Positions 1-7,227 of a stretch of 7,822 nucleotides of DNA are shown here, one piece after another. A program made the translations under genes and the position numbers. Where the stretch lies: contig JAFMRP010000200.1 in assembly GCA_017354095.1 (NCBI GenBank), positions 1-7,822 of the forward strand, written 5' to 3'. Every line of letters starts with the position of its first letter. Position 1 is the first letter of the stretch. The notes under the pieces are model-generated. The model was not told the origin of the DNA and did no database searches. It was given only the letters and a program-made list of their open reading frames with translations. The DNA comes from Ktedonobacteraceae bacterium (GTDB lineage: Bacteria; Chloroflexota; Ktedonobacteria; Ktedonobacterales; Ktedonobacteraceae).

Positions 1-797
1 ACTTCTAGCAGTTTCGTCGCGCCCTCGCCATCCCTGGCAATCTCCTGTGCCAGCTCAATCGCCATTTCGCGCAGCGCCCAACGGAATTCTTCCGCGTCGA
101 CCTCGCCGGCCTGACCATTCGCCATAATGGCTACGGTATCCGAGGTGCTGGTATCCGTATCGATGCTGACCATATTGAAGGAGAGCTCCACGGCCTCTTT
201 GAGATACTGACGCAGCTGCTCAGGAGCAATACGGGCATCGGTAATAAAGTAACTGAGCATGGTCGCCATATCCGGCTCGATCATACCGGAACCCTTGGCC
301 ATACCCACCAGCACGGCCTGGCCAACTTTACGTGCACGTATCTTGGGATAGGTATCAGTGGTCATAATGGCCTGTGCCGCCAGTTCAAGCTGACCCTCGC
401 GCATCTCACTACGCAGTCCAGGGAGGGCCTTGAGCATCTTTTCGACCGGCAACTGTCGCCCTATCACTCCGGTGGATGAGGGCAGGATATCCTGAGCAGC
501 AATGCTCAGTTCGGCGCCCACGCGCTCCACCACGGCCATAATATTATCCACTCCCTGCTGGCCAGTCGCGACATTAGCGTTCTTGCTGTTAATCACAAAG
601 GCCTGCAAATGCCCATCAGCGACATGCGCGCGGCCAACCGGAATGGCGGCACCGCAGAAACGGCTTCGCGTGAACATAGCGGCGGCAGCAGCCGGGACGT
701 CTGAGGCGATCACACAAAAATCCAGCGTCTCGTCTTTAATACCAACATTTTTCGCGCAGGAGCGAAACCCACGCGGGTAAAACGGTAATTTTTGCAT
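1..797 (-). CDS. argJ: Ornithine/glutamate N-acetyltransferase, ArgJ family (3' part missing)
   Basis: ArgJ enzymes move an acetyl group from N-acetylornithine to glutamate in the arginine cycle; they are Ntn-type proteins that cut themselves in two. About 265 residues of a usual ~390-400 are present; the C-terminus lies beyond the left edge. Visible motifs: oxyanion-hole STG (Thr109-Gly110), IMTTDTYPK (144-152), and the self-cleavage site KGSGMIEPDMATML, in which Thr179 becomes the nucleophile and N-terminus of the beta chain. The ATG at 797 is the only in-frame start near a strong AAGGAGG, 11 nt upstream; two other ATGs nearby are out of frame. It lies 58 nt downstream of the GNAT gene and is probably co-transcribed. 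Odd points: NSKNANVATG, FTRSRF and SIDTDTSTSD resemble the Oat2/ORF6 branch of clavulanic acid clusters (recalled, not aligned) more than standard ArgJ (NSGNANACTG, GDTSTND). Family assignment is firm; the physiological substrate is less certain. Confidence 0.93.
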   Translation of the reverse strand, partial: MQKLPFYPRGFRSCAKNVGIKDETLDFCVIASDVPAAAAAMFTRSRFCGAAIPVGRAHVADGHLQAFVINSKNANVATGQQGVDNIMAVVERVGAELSIAAQDILPSSTGVIGRQLPVEKMLKALPGLRSEMREGQLELAAQAIMTTDTYPKIRARKVGQAVLVGMAKGSGMIEPDMATMLSYFITDARIAPEQLRQYLKEAVELSFNMVSIDTDTSTSDTVAIMANGQAGEVDAEEFRWALREMAIELAQEIARDGEGATKLLE

Positions 798-855
798 CGA
801 GCATACATCCTCCTTACAACATTATCCTTTTCGTCGGCGGAAACGGATCGAACAA

Positions 856-1362
856 TCAAAACAGTGTGCGCGTGAAGAAGGCGCCATCCTCCATCTCGGT
901 CCAGCCATGCTTGGCGTAAAAGCCGCGCTGATACGACTCGCGATTACGCCTGTTCATGAGCAACAGGCGCGAACAGCCCTGCTTGCGTGCTCGCTCCTCA
1001 ATCTCACTCAACAATCGACTGCCAATTCCCTTACCTGTAGTCGTGGGATGCAGGAACAGCTCTGAGATATAACCATCATATCCCAGCGCCAGGTTAGGAA
1101 ACCAGTGCACGGCAACATAACCTACGACCTTGCCATTCATCTCGGCAACCAGGATCGCGTGGCTCTGCTCACGCTGGCAGCGGGCAATACGCCGCGCGAT
1201 CTGCACCTGTGTCTGCGCGACTGGCTGGTCCTGCACCTGTTTGAACCAGCCCAGTTCATACAGCACATCAGCTATGCCACTGCTATCCTCTATCCGGGCA
1301 TCCCGCACCACTGCCGCCTGCGGCCTATCAGTAAGTGACAAAGATTCTCTTTTGGTGACCAT
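856..1362 (-). CDS. GNAT-family N-acetyltransferase
   Basis: A 168-residue single-domain GNAT enzyme that would use acetyl-CoA to acetylate a small molecule or a protein amine; the acceptor is unknown. The fold runs from VRDARIEDSSGI (19-30) through the central strands ILVAEMNGKVVGYVAV (70-85) and the acetyl-CoA pyrophosphate loop HPTTTGKGIGSRLL (105-118) to RGFYAKHGWTEM (146-157), where Tyr149 sits at the usual general-acid position. The ATG at 1362 is chosen over 1383 and 1458 because GGGGAAAGG lies about 9 nt before it and the fold starts soon after; the longer starts add a tail with no GNAT character and have no ribosome binding site. It overlaps the end of the S66 peptidase gene by 35 nt, which implies translational coupling. 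MccE, a GNAT enzyme, detoxifies microcin C type aminoacyl-nucleotides; together with the S66 neighbour this hints at, but does not prove, a related role. Confidence 0.9.
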   Translation of the reverse strand: MVTKRESLSLTDRPQAAVVRDARIEDSSGIADVLYELGWFKQVQDQPVAQTQVQIARRIARCQREQSHAILVAEMNGKVVGYVAVHWFPNLALGYDGYISELFLHPTTTGKGIGSRLLSEIEERARKQGCSRLLLMNRRNRESYQRGFYAKHGWTEMEDGAFFTRTLF

Positions 1363-2386
1363 CAATTCTGACCTTTCCCCCATTAGGGATGATACATTGT
1401 GGGTCGGTATGTCCAAAATCCAGGTTGAACACCGCCATAGCACGCGCATGGTATTCATTCAGCGCGGCCAGAATAGCCTCCTCTTGCTCAGCAACAAACT
1501 TGGCCTTCATGTCAGGCGTGTTGCGCTGATTCAATGCCCAGGCCTTGGGCCGGGCTACAAGAATGGCCGGAAACTGCTGGAGCAAGCCGCGTTCACCCAT
1601 GCCCACCAGAACGCGATAGACATAGGTTGCCGAAGGCAGTTCTTCAGACGTCTCCAGGTACAGAATTTTGCCTGCATAGGTTTCCACAGGCAGGATATAC
1701 TTGCCGGCGAACAACTGCCAACCGATGATATCCAGGCACCCGCCCCAGATTGTCCCCTCGATAGTGCCCTCGGCATTGCGCCACTTCCAGCCAGTATTGG
1801 GAAACATCTCCGGCTGTCGCAGCTGTTTCTCACTGTCACTCCAATCGACATCTTCGTCGTTATATTCGGGCGCGGGAGTCAGTTCATGCTCTCCTCCCTC
1901 AAAAAGTGCCTGCTGAAGGGCTCGCACGCTATAGGGATGCATAGCGCCAGCACGACCAAAATGCACCATGATGGAGCCTCCATAATAAGAGACAATACCC
2001 AGATTCCAGAGAAAGATGTGCAAATTGGTGTTGTCGCTATGGCCAAAAAACGGCTTGGGATGAGCCTTGAGCAGTTCCGCGTCCAGGTATTTCAAGAGCT
2101 TGAGCTGATCTTCACCGCCAATCGACGCGATAATGGCCTTGATCTCAGGATCGGCAAAAGCCGCATGCACATCACGCGCACGCTCCTCAAGCGGTGAGTG
2201 CATCTTGCGCGTGGTTGGGTATTCCACCGGCTCCAGATGAAATTGCTCACGCAGACGTCGTAAGCCTGTTTCATAAACGCCGGGAAAAATTTCTGGCAAT
2301 CCGGCTGATGGTGACAGCACAGCTACCTTATCGCCCGGTTGCACACGTTTCGGGTAAACAAAAGAACCATGATGAAGCATCCTCAT
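1328..2386 (-). CDS. S66 family peptidase (LD-carboxypeptidase / MccF-like)
   Basis: A 352-residue serine peptidase of family S66. Members either trim the terminal D-Ala from murein tetrapeptides (LdcA) or, in the MccF branch, cut the amide/carbamate link of aminoacyl-nucleotide antibiotics. The Ser-Glu-His triad is visible: Ser117 in FFGHSDNTNLH, Glu245 in LYLETSEE and His326 in DFGHTDP. The N-terminal GDKVAVLSPSAG (18-29) and IIASIGGEDQLKLLKYLD (85-102) are typical of the family. The length is close to MccF (~344) and longer than LdcA (~300), and the mid-protein loop is Trp-rich (DWSDSE, GWKW), which favours MccF-like. There is no signal peptide, so it acts in the cytoplasm. ATG 2386 is preferred over GTG 2398 because GGAG lies 6 nt upstream of it. 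The gene begins 25 nt after the SGNH hydrolase gene and overlaps the GNAT gene. The family is certain, the subfamily likely, the substrate unknown. Confidence 0.92.
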   Translation of the reverse strand: MRMLHHGSFVYPKRVQPGDKVAVLSPSAGLPEIFPGVYETGLRRLREQFHLEPVEYPTTRKMHSPLEERARDVHAAFADPEIKAIIASIGGEDQLKLLKYLDAELLKAHPKPFFGHSDNTNLHIFLWNLGIVSYYGGSIMVHFGRAGAMHPYSVRALQQALFEGGEHELTPAPEYNDEDVDWSDSEKQLRQPEMFPNTGWKWRNAEGTIEGTIWGGCLDIIGWQLFAGKYILPVETYAGKILYLETSEELPSATYVYRVLVGMGERGLLQQFPAILVARPKAWALNQRNTPDMKAKFVAEQEEAILAALNEYHARAMAVFNLDFGHTDPQCIIPNGGKVRIDGHQKRIFVTY

Positions 2387-2411
2387 ACTGTTCTCCACTT
2401 CTTATGCCCCA

Positions 2412-3044
2412 CTACAACGCCTTCACAGCACGGAGCCAGGCCTGGGCCATCAATGCATGCCCGGCCGGTGTGGGGTGGACTCCGTCCTGCGCCCAGAACT
2501 CAGGCGCACGCAGCATCGACGCCTGGGCGAAGACACCATCGAACGGGACCAGCAGGGCGCCAAATTCGCGGGCCAGTCGACGCACCACGTCGATCTTTGG
2601 GTCCAGGTCGGCCCGCCACTCAAGACGATCCTGCGGCGTGGGCAGCACGAAAGGCTCGCACAAAATGAGCCGCGCATCCAGTTCAGAGCGTGTTCGCTCC
2701 AGAATCGTGCGATATGCCTGGGCATAATCCTGCACCGAGGTTGGATCATTGCGATCATAACGCCGCCAGACATCATTGATACCTATCAGGATAGAAACCC
2801 ATGTCGGTTTGAGGTCTATGCAATCATCCTGCCAGCGTCTACGCAGATCAGCGGAACGGTCGCCCGAGATCCCCCGGTTAAGAAAGCTCACCCGCTTCTC
2901 AGGATAGAGCGCCTGAAACCACGCCGCCGCCATCATCGCGTATCCCTTCCCCAAATCACTCCCCTCCCCACGAAAACGGCCATGATCAGTAATGCTGTCG
3001 CCCTGAAACAGGACTACCGCGCCATCTTCGATCAACGGTGACAT
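2412..3044 (-). CDS. SGNH/GDSL-family hydrolase
   Basis: A 210-residue esterase/lipase-fold protein of the SGNH superfamily. All four blocks are present: GDSIT with nucleophile Ser17, Gly58 in NRGISGD, Asn90 in IGINDVW, and Asp187/His190 in DGVHPTPAGH. The layout matches the small cytoplasmic SGNH hydrolases often annotated as acylhydrolases or acetyl-esterases acting on sugar acetyl groups or acyl esters; the substrate cannot be read from sequence. There is no signal peptide or membrane segment. The start is ATG 3044, with AAAGGAG ending 5 nt upstream; a possible TTG at 3059 would place that ribosome binding site inside the gene. The stop codon of proS (TGA at 3058-3056) abuts the ribosome binding site, so translation is probably coupled. 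The function in this operon is unknown; removing acyl groups from a small molecule is one possibility alongside the neighbouring acetyltransferase. Confidence 0.92.
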   Translation of the reverse strand: MSPLIEDGAVVLFQGDSITDHGRFRGEGSDLGKGYAMMAAAWFQALYPEKRVSFLNRGISGDRSADLRRRWQDDCIDLKPTWVSILIGINDVWRRYDRNDPTSVQDYAQAYRTILERTRSELDARLILCEPFVLPTPQDRLEWRADLDPKIDVVRRLAREFGALLVPFDGVFAQASMLRAPEFWAQDGVHPTPAGHALMAQAWLRAVKAL

Positions 3045-3055
3045 GGAGACTCCTT

Positions 3056-4798
3056 TCAACCCAGACCATGGCTAATCGCCGCCTGGATGGTATGAACCGC
3101 TTCGTCTAGCGATACGACACGGCTCTCTTTTTCTGTACGTAACTTCAATTCAACGCCACCATTCTTCAACGAACGCCGGCTCATAACAATACGTAGAGGC
3201 AGGCCAAGCAGATCAGCATCGTTAAATTTGACCCCGGCGCTCTCAGCACGATCATCAAACAACACTTCAACACCAGCGGCCAGCAGATCGGTGTAGAGCC
3301 GCTCCGCTGCCGCGCCGATTTCAGGCCTGTCGAGATCCAGCCCGAGCAGGGCCACATGATATGGAGCAATGCTGAAAGGCCAGACGATCCCCCGGCTATC
3401 ACTGAGCTGTTCCACCACGGCAGCCATAATACGAGGCAGGCCTATTCCATAGCAGCCCATCATAATCGGGCGCGCCATCCCCTCAGCATCGAAGTAGGTT
3501 ACATCAAAGAGGTCGCTGTACAACGTGCCGATCTTGAAGATATGCCCCAGCTCACTGCCACGCATGGAGCGCAACTGGCCACCACATCGAGCGCAGGCCG
3601 CCCCCTCGTAGGCTGAGGCAATATCCACCCAACGATCCACACGAAAGTCGCGCGGATAATTCGCATTCTTGACATGATAATCAACGCGATTAGCGCCCGC
3701 TACAAAATTGTTACCCTGCCGCAGCGAGTTATCAGCCAGGATGAATATCTCCTCGCCCTTACCCAGCGGCGAAGTATAACCAGCCACAATACCCGTTCCA
3801 GCGAGCTCTTCAGGTGTGGCAAGGTGTAGATCGGCGGCGTTGATACCCGCTGCATAGAGCGCGTTAGCGAGCTTAATCTCGTTAATCTCCAGATCCCCGC
3901 GTACAACGGCCATAACGAGCCTGTTTGCCGCGAAGTAACAGACCGCTTTCATCGTTCTGGCCACTGGCACGTTTAAAAAGGCCGCCAGATCGCTGATCGC
4001 CGCGCAATTCGGTGTGTAGATCTCTTCCAGCGCAGCCTCCGCCTCGCGTTCCAGTTCGCCGCGCGCGAACTCGGCCTTCTCACGATTCGCCGCGTAGCCG
4101 CACTGCTGGCAAACGATCGCATCATCATCACCAGCTTCGGTCAGCGCGAGAAATTCCTGAGAATCTTTACCGCCAATGGCTCCACTATCGGCTTCCACAA
4201 CGATAAAATTGAGACCACAACGCTTGAATAGCTCTCTATAGGCGCCCGCGATTTTGCGATAACTGGCGTCCAATCCCTCGGCGTCGGCATCAAAGCTGTA
4301 GAGATCTTTCATCGGGAACTCACGTGTGCGCAGCAGCCCGCCGCGTGAGCGTAGCCCATCACGAAACTTTACCTGGATCTGGTAGAGAAGCTGCGGCAAA
4401 TCACGATAGCTGCGCACAAACTCCCTGGCGAACAGTGTGACAACTTCCTCATGCGTGGGACCAAGAGCCAGTGCACGACCCTTGCGATCCCGCAGGGTGA
4501 ACAGCTCATCACCCATGGCTTCGGCTCGCGAAGGTCGGCCATTGGCGGGGCGCTTCTGCCAGATCTCCAGCGGCTGGAGAGCAGGCAGAAGTACCTCCTG
4601 AGCACCCACACGATCCAACTCTTCACGTATGATCCGCTCAATCTTATGCAAAACACGCCTGCCCAGCGGTAGAAAGCCATAGACGCCGGTTGTCAACTGG
4701 CGGATATAGCCAGCGCGCAGGAGCAATTCGTGATTGCCACTCTCCGCATCGCGCGGAGCCTCACGCAGCGTTGTTGTCAATTGTTGTGAAACACGCAT
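3056..4798 (-). CDS. proS: Prolyl-tRNA synthetase, bacterial type with INS editing domain
   Basis: A 580-residue class IIa synthetase that charges tRNA-Pro with proline and, through its inserted domain, clears Ala-tRNA-Pro. Order: catalytic core with GPTHEEVVT (113-121), motif 2 region YQIQVKFRDG to REFPMKDLYSF (139-169), GAIGGKDSQEF (207-216), CQQCGYAANREKAEF (230-244); INS domain about 255-385 with the expected lysine (Lys284 in RTMKAV) and VVRGDLEINEIKL; then CARC (402-405), RGSELGHIFKIGTLYS, motif 3 MMGCYGIGLPR (447-456) and an anticodon-binding domain to the end. Odd points: the near-invariant FRDE of motif 2 is FRDG here (Gly148), PRFG is SRGG, and the SGRW segment near residue 85 is replaced. 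These suggest a divergent or specialised paralogue. ATG 4798 follows AGGAGG and starts 5 nt after the B3/B4 gene stop; an upstream in-frame extension to 4834 lies inside that gene and is rejected. Confidence 0.95.
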   Translation of the reverse strand: MRVSQQLTTTLREAPRDAESGNHELLLRAGYIRQLTTGVYGFLPLGRRVLHKIERIIREELDRVGAQEVLLPALQPLEIWQKRPANGRPSRAEAMGDELFTLRDRKGRALALGPTHEEVVTLFAREFVRSYRDLPQLLYQIQVKFRDGLRSRGGLLRTREFPMKDLYSFDADAEGLDASYRKIAGAYRELFKRCGLNFIVVEADSGAIGGKDSQEFLALTEAGDDDAIVCQQCGYAANREKAEFARGELEREAEAALEEIYTPNCAAISDLAAFLNVPVARTMKAVCYFAANRLVMAVVRGDLEINEIKLANALYAAGINAADLHLATPEELAGTGIVAGYTSPLGKGEEIFILADNSLRQGNNFVAGANRVDYHVKNANYPRDFRVDRWVDIASAYEGAACARCGGQLRSMRGSELGHIFKIGTLYSDLFDVTYFDAEGMARPIMMGCYGIGLPRIMAAVVEQLSDSRGIVWPFSIAPYHVALLGLDLDRPEIGAAAERLYTDLLAAGVEVLFDDRAESAGVKFNDADLLGLPLRIVMSRRSLKNGGVELKLRTEKESRVVSLDEAVHTIQAAISHGLG

Positions 4799-4803
4799 CT
4801 TCT

Positions 4804-5487
4804 CTACCCCTCCTGGTCTACTGTCAGCACACACACATCGCTCAGGTGCCCACCGTTGAAAGCGACCATGCGCTGGCCCGCGAGAGATGCATACTGCTCA
4901 ATCGTATGCTGACTGCTTCCAGCCGGCGCGTAGATGGCTAGAAAGATATCGCTTGTTACGGTGGTCACTTTGGTACGCTCCGAGTCAGAGACCGTGCTGC
5001 CCATCACGCCTGTATCATCGGCGATAATGACCTTGTTTTCGATGACAAACGTCTGCCGCCCGATGCCAGGATACGCCTCACCAGGCTCGCCCACGCGCAC
5101 GCGAATCTGTCCCCGCACGTTACGCAAATCATAGATGCACATCGGCAGCAGGTACTCCAGCGAGCAGAGGTTATTCACATCAACGGCGCTGTTGACCTGG
5201 TGCAGCCCCTGCCCCTTCAACACACGGCGCAGCAGCGCCTCGGACGAAGGACGATAGCGCGTTGGATCAAAGCCAAATGATCGCTGTAGATTGCGCACTG
5301 CCGCTATCTGTGGAGTTCCGGTCAGCTGTTCCAGCGAGAATGCCGCTCCCTGCCGCTCGCACAAAGCCTCCACCTGTCTCCACAACCCCTCATCGCGCTC
5401 GCTTACCTGCACTCCATTGATCGTGGCGCAGCCGAAAACAACACCCGGAATGCGCTCCCTCAAGCGTGCATCGATCTCTAACCGCAT
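4804..5487 (-). CDS. Free-standing B3/B4 (PheRS-beta editing-like) domain protein
   Basis: A 227-residue protein consisting almost wholly of a B3/B4 domain, the module that in the PheRS beta subunit hydrolyses mischarged Tyr-tRNA-Phe. The diagnostic core is clear: RPSSEALLRRVL (79-90), VNSAVDVNNLCSLEYLLPMCIYDL (98-121), GEAYPGIG (136-143), ENKVIIADDTGVMGS (150-164) and SDSERTKVTTVTSD (167-180). Solo B3/B4 proteins (COG3382 type) are thought to bind or edit tRNA, but I know of no settled substrate. The gene sits directly between two proS genes and ends 5 nt before the bacterial-type proS starts, so a trans-editing role on tRNA-Pro is an attractive inference. ATG 5487 follows a GAGAGAGGG stretch with a short 3-nt gap. 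The 193 nt upstream, back to the type 3 proS stop, holds no gene; I see no clear promoter or terminator there. Confidence 0.9.
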   Translation of the reverse strand: MRLEIDARLRERIPGVVFGCATINGVQVSERDEGLWRQVEALCERQGAAFSLEQLTGTPQIAAVRNLQRSFGFDPTRYRPSSEALLRRVLKGQGLHQVNSAVDVNNLCSLEYLLPMCIYDLRNVRGQIRVRVGEPGEAYPGIGRQTFVIENKVIIADDTGVMGSTVSDSERTKVTTVTSDIFLAIYAPAGSSQHTIEQYASLAGQRMVAFNGGHLSDVCVLTVDQEG

Positions 5488-5680
5488 AGTCCCTCTCTCA
5501 TATTCTACTTTTCAATGACTATGAGAAGTCTCAACGACTATCGTCTTACCCTACAAAAACACTCAGTATGTTTTAGCCTGCAGCAGGTCCCCTATGGTGG
5601 TCCCTTAATATGGATAATCCGGGCCAGACAACCCTCCGGCGCTGTCTCCATTTGGTTTGCTCAGCGATGGAAGACTGAAT

Positions 5681-7132
5681 TTAGTAGGCGCGGGCGAAAA
5701 TGGCCTCACAGGTGGCGGGCTTGCCGGTATAGATGCACTTGCCCTTCACGCCGCCCTCAGGTTGATCAAAGGGGATCACGCGCAGGGTGGCCTTTGTCTC
5801 CTCTTTGATGGCCAGTTCGGCCTCGCTATCCTCAGCCCACTTTACGCGCACGAAGCCGCGCTTCTCCGCGATGATCTTTTTGAACTCTTCATAGTCATCG
5901 GTGTAGTGTGTGTTCTGCTCACGATACTCGACCGCGCGCTGGTACAGGGCACGCTGCACTTCGTCCAGTACCTCCGGCAGACGCGTCTCCAACGCATCCA
6001 CAGGCACCGGCTCTTTGGCACGATTGTCGCGCCGCACCAGCATAACGCTGTTGTTCTGCGCATCGCGTGGACCAACCTCCATGCGCACGGGCACACCGCG
6101 CAGCTCCCACTCGTTATACTTCCAGCCAGGTGTGTTCTCGCTCCAATCCACTTTGAAACGCACCTTGCCCTTGAGCATTTTCTCTACGCGCGCGATCAAT
6201 TCACTTACCGCAGACTTATCAGCATCTTTACGCCAGATTGGCACAATTACTACCTGGTAGGGCGCGATACGCGGGGGCAAGATCAGCCCGGATTTGTCGC
6301 CGTGGACCATAATAATGCCACCAATCATGCGCGTGCTCAGGCCCCAGCTCGTCGTATGACAGTATTTGCGCTGACCATCGGCATCCAGGAACTGAATGTC
6401 GAAGCCCCTGGCAAAGTTGTCGCCCAGATTATGGCTGGTAGCCGATTGCAGCGCCTTGCCATCTCCCATCAGCGCCTCAATCGAATAGGTGCGCAGCGCC
6501 CCGGCAAACTTCTCATTCTCGCTCTTACGTCCGGCGATCACCGGGATAGCGGCATCTTCTTCGGCAAAGGCGCGGTAGACCTCCAGCATCAGCCGCGTGC
6601 GCTCTTCAGCCTCTTCAGGGGTACGGTGAGCGGTATGCCCTTCCTGCCACAGGAACTCGGCTGTGCGTAGAAACAGTACGGTTCGCTTCTCCCAGCGCAG
6701 CACGTTGTTCCACGAATTGATCAAAATGGGCAGATCACGATAACTCTGCACCCAGCGCGCATAGCTATGTCCGATAATCGTCTCGCTGGTCGGACGGATG
6801 GCCAGCGGCTCCTCCAGTTCCTCGCCGCCGCCACGCGTAACCCAGGCAACTTCAGGTGCGAAGCCCTCAACGTGCTCGGCCTCCTTTTCCATAAAGCTGC
6901 GCGGGATCAGCAAGGGAAAGTAGGCGTTGACGACATCTGTCTCTTTAAAGCGCGTGTCCAGCAGGTGCTGAACATTTTCCCACATAGCATAGCCATAAGG
7001 ACGAATGATCATACAGCCACGCACGGGCGCGTAGTCGGCCAGTTCCGCCTTGCGCACAACCTGGTTATACCATAGTGAAAAGTTGTCTTCTTGATCGACA
7101 ATCTCTTCTACAAACTTTGTCTCTTCAGCCAT
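5681..7132 (-). CDS. proS: Prolyl-tRNA synthetase, eukaryote/archaea type (type 3)
   Basis: A 483-residue class IIa synthetase of the type 3 lineage, which lacks the INS editing insertion. Visible: IRPTSETIIG (112-120), motif 2 region RWEKRTVLFLRTAEFLWQEGHTAH (146-169), TSHNLGDNFARGFDIQF (232-248), CHTTSWGLSTRMIGG (258-272), motif 3 IIMVHGDKSGLILPPR (273-288), the anticodon-binding domain (about 290-395) and the characteristic C-terminal domain ending in FARAY, with the terminal tyrosine of this type. Odd points: the zinc site seen in many type 3 enzymes is mostly lost (WAEDSEAE where WCxDxxCE is usual; CIYT instead of CxxC), and motif 2 has TVLFLRT where TRPFLRT is common. The ATG at 7132 follows AGAGG at 7 nt; the in-frame GTG at 7138 lies too close to it. 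The gene starts 65 nt after the T-box terminator and is the direct target of that switch. Confidence 0.96.
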   Translation of the reverse strand: MAEETKFVEEIVDQEDNFSLWYNQVVRKAELADYAPVRGCMIIRPYGYAMWENVQHLLDTRFKETDVVNAYFPLLIPRSFMEKEAEHVEGFAPEVAWVTRGGGEELEEPLAIRPTSETIIGHSYARWVQSYRDLPILINSWNNVLRWEKRTVLFLRTAEFLWQEGHTAHRTPEEAEERTRLMLEVYRAFAEEDAAIPVIAGRKSENEKFAGALRTYSIEALMGDGKALQSATSHNLGDNFARGFDIQFLDADGQRKYCHTTSWGLSTRMIGGIIMVHGDKSGLILPPRIAPYQVVIVPIWRKDADKSAVSELIARVEKMLKGKVRFKVDWSENTPGWKYNEWELRGVPVRMEVGPRDAQNNSVMLVRRDNRAKEPVPVDALETRLPEVLDEVQRALYQRAVEYREQNTHYTDDYEEFKKIIAEKRGFVRVKWAEDSEAELAIKEETKATLRVIPFDQPEGGVKGKCIYTGKPATCEAIFARAY

Positions 7133-7197
7133 ACACACACCTCTGCATTTCTTTTATGCGCATTATCTCTGGCAACGCGCACCGGAAAAATGAACAT

Positions 7198-7227
7198 AAA
7201 AAAAACCCGTCCTCCAACAAGGACGAG
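7198..7227 (-). terminator. T-box-controlled intrinsic terminator (attenuator)
   Basis: On the minus strand an 8-bp stem CTCGTCCT/AGGACGGG with one G-U pair encloses the loop TGTTGG and is followed by eight T's (7205-7198). The left arm also pairs with the T-box antiterminator, so the two folds exclude each other. Confidence 0.92.

Noticed and set aside
1130..2197. 355-residue open frame on the plus strand
   Set aside because: It is antisense to the S66 and GNAT genes, has no domain character or ribosome binding site, and overlaps genes with intact catalytic motifs.
4799..4834. Longer N-terminus for the bacterial-type ProRS
   Set aside because: The extension lies in the end of the B3/B4 gene and precedes the ribosome binding site; family members start at the MRVSQ-like position.
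5556..5574. Possible terminator hairpin AAAACA/TGTTTT between the type 3 proS and the B3/B4 gene
   Set aside because: The 6-bp stem is almost entirely A-T with no GC core, so it is too weak to call.
5488..5680. Second promoter for the B3/B4-argJ genes
   Set aside because: Candidate boxes (for example TTGTCT with TATTAA at 15 nt) have poor spacing or poor matches; none is convincing.
5657..6670. 337-residue open frame on the plus strand
   Set aside because: It is antisense to the type 3 ProRS, whose motifs are complete; the translation shows no recognisable family.
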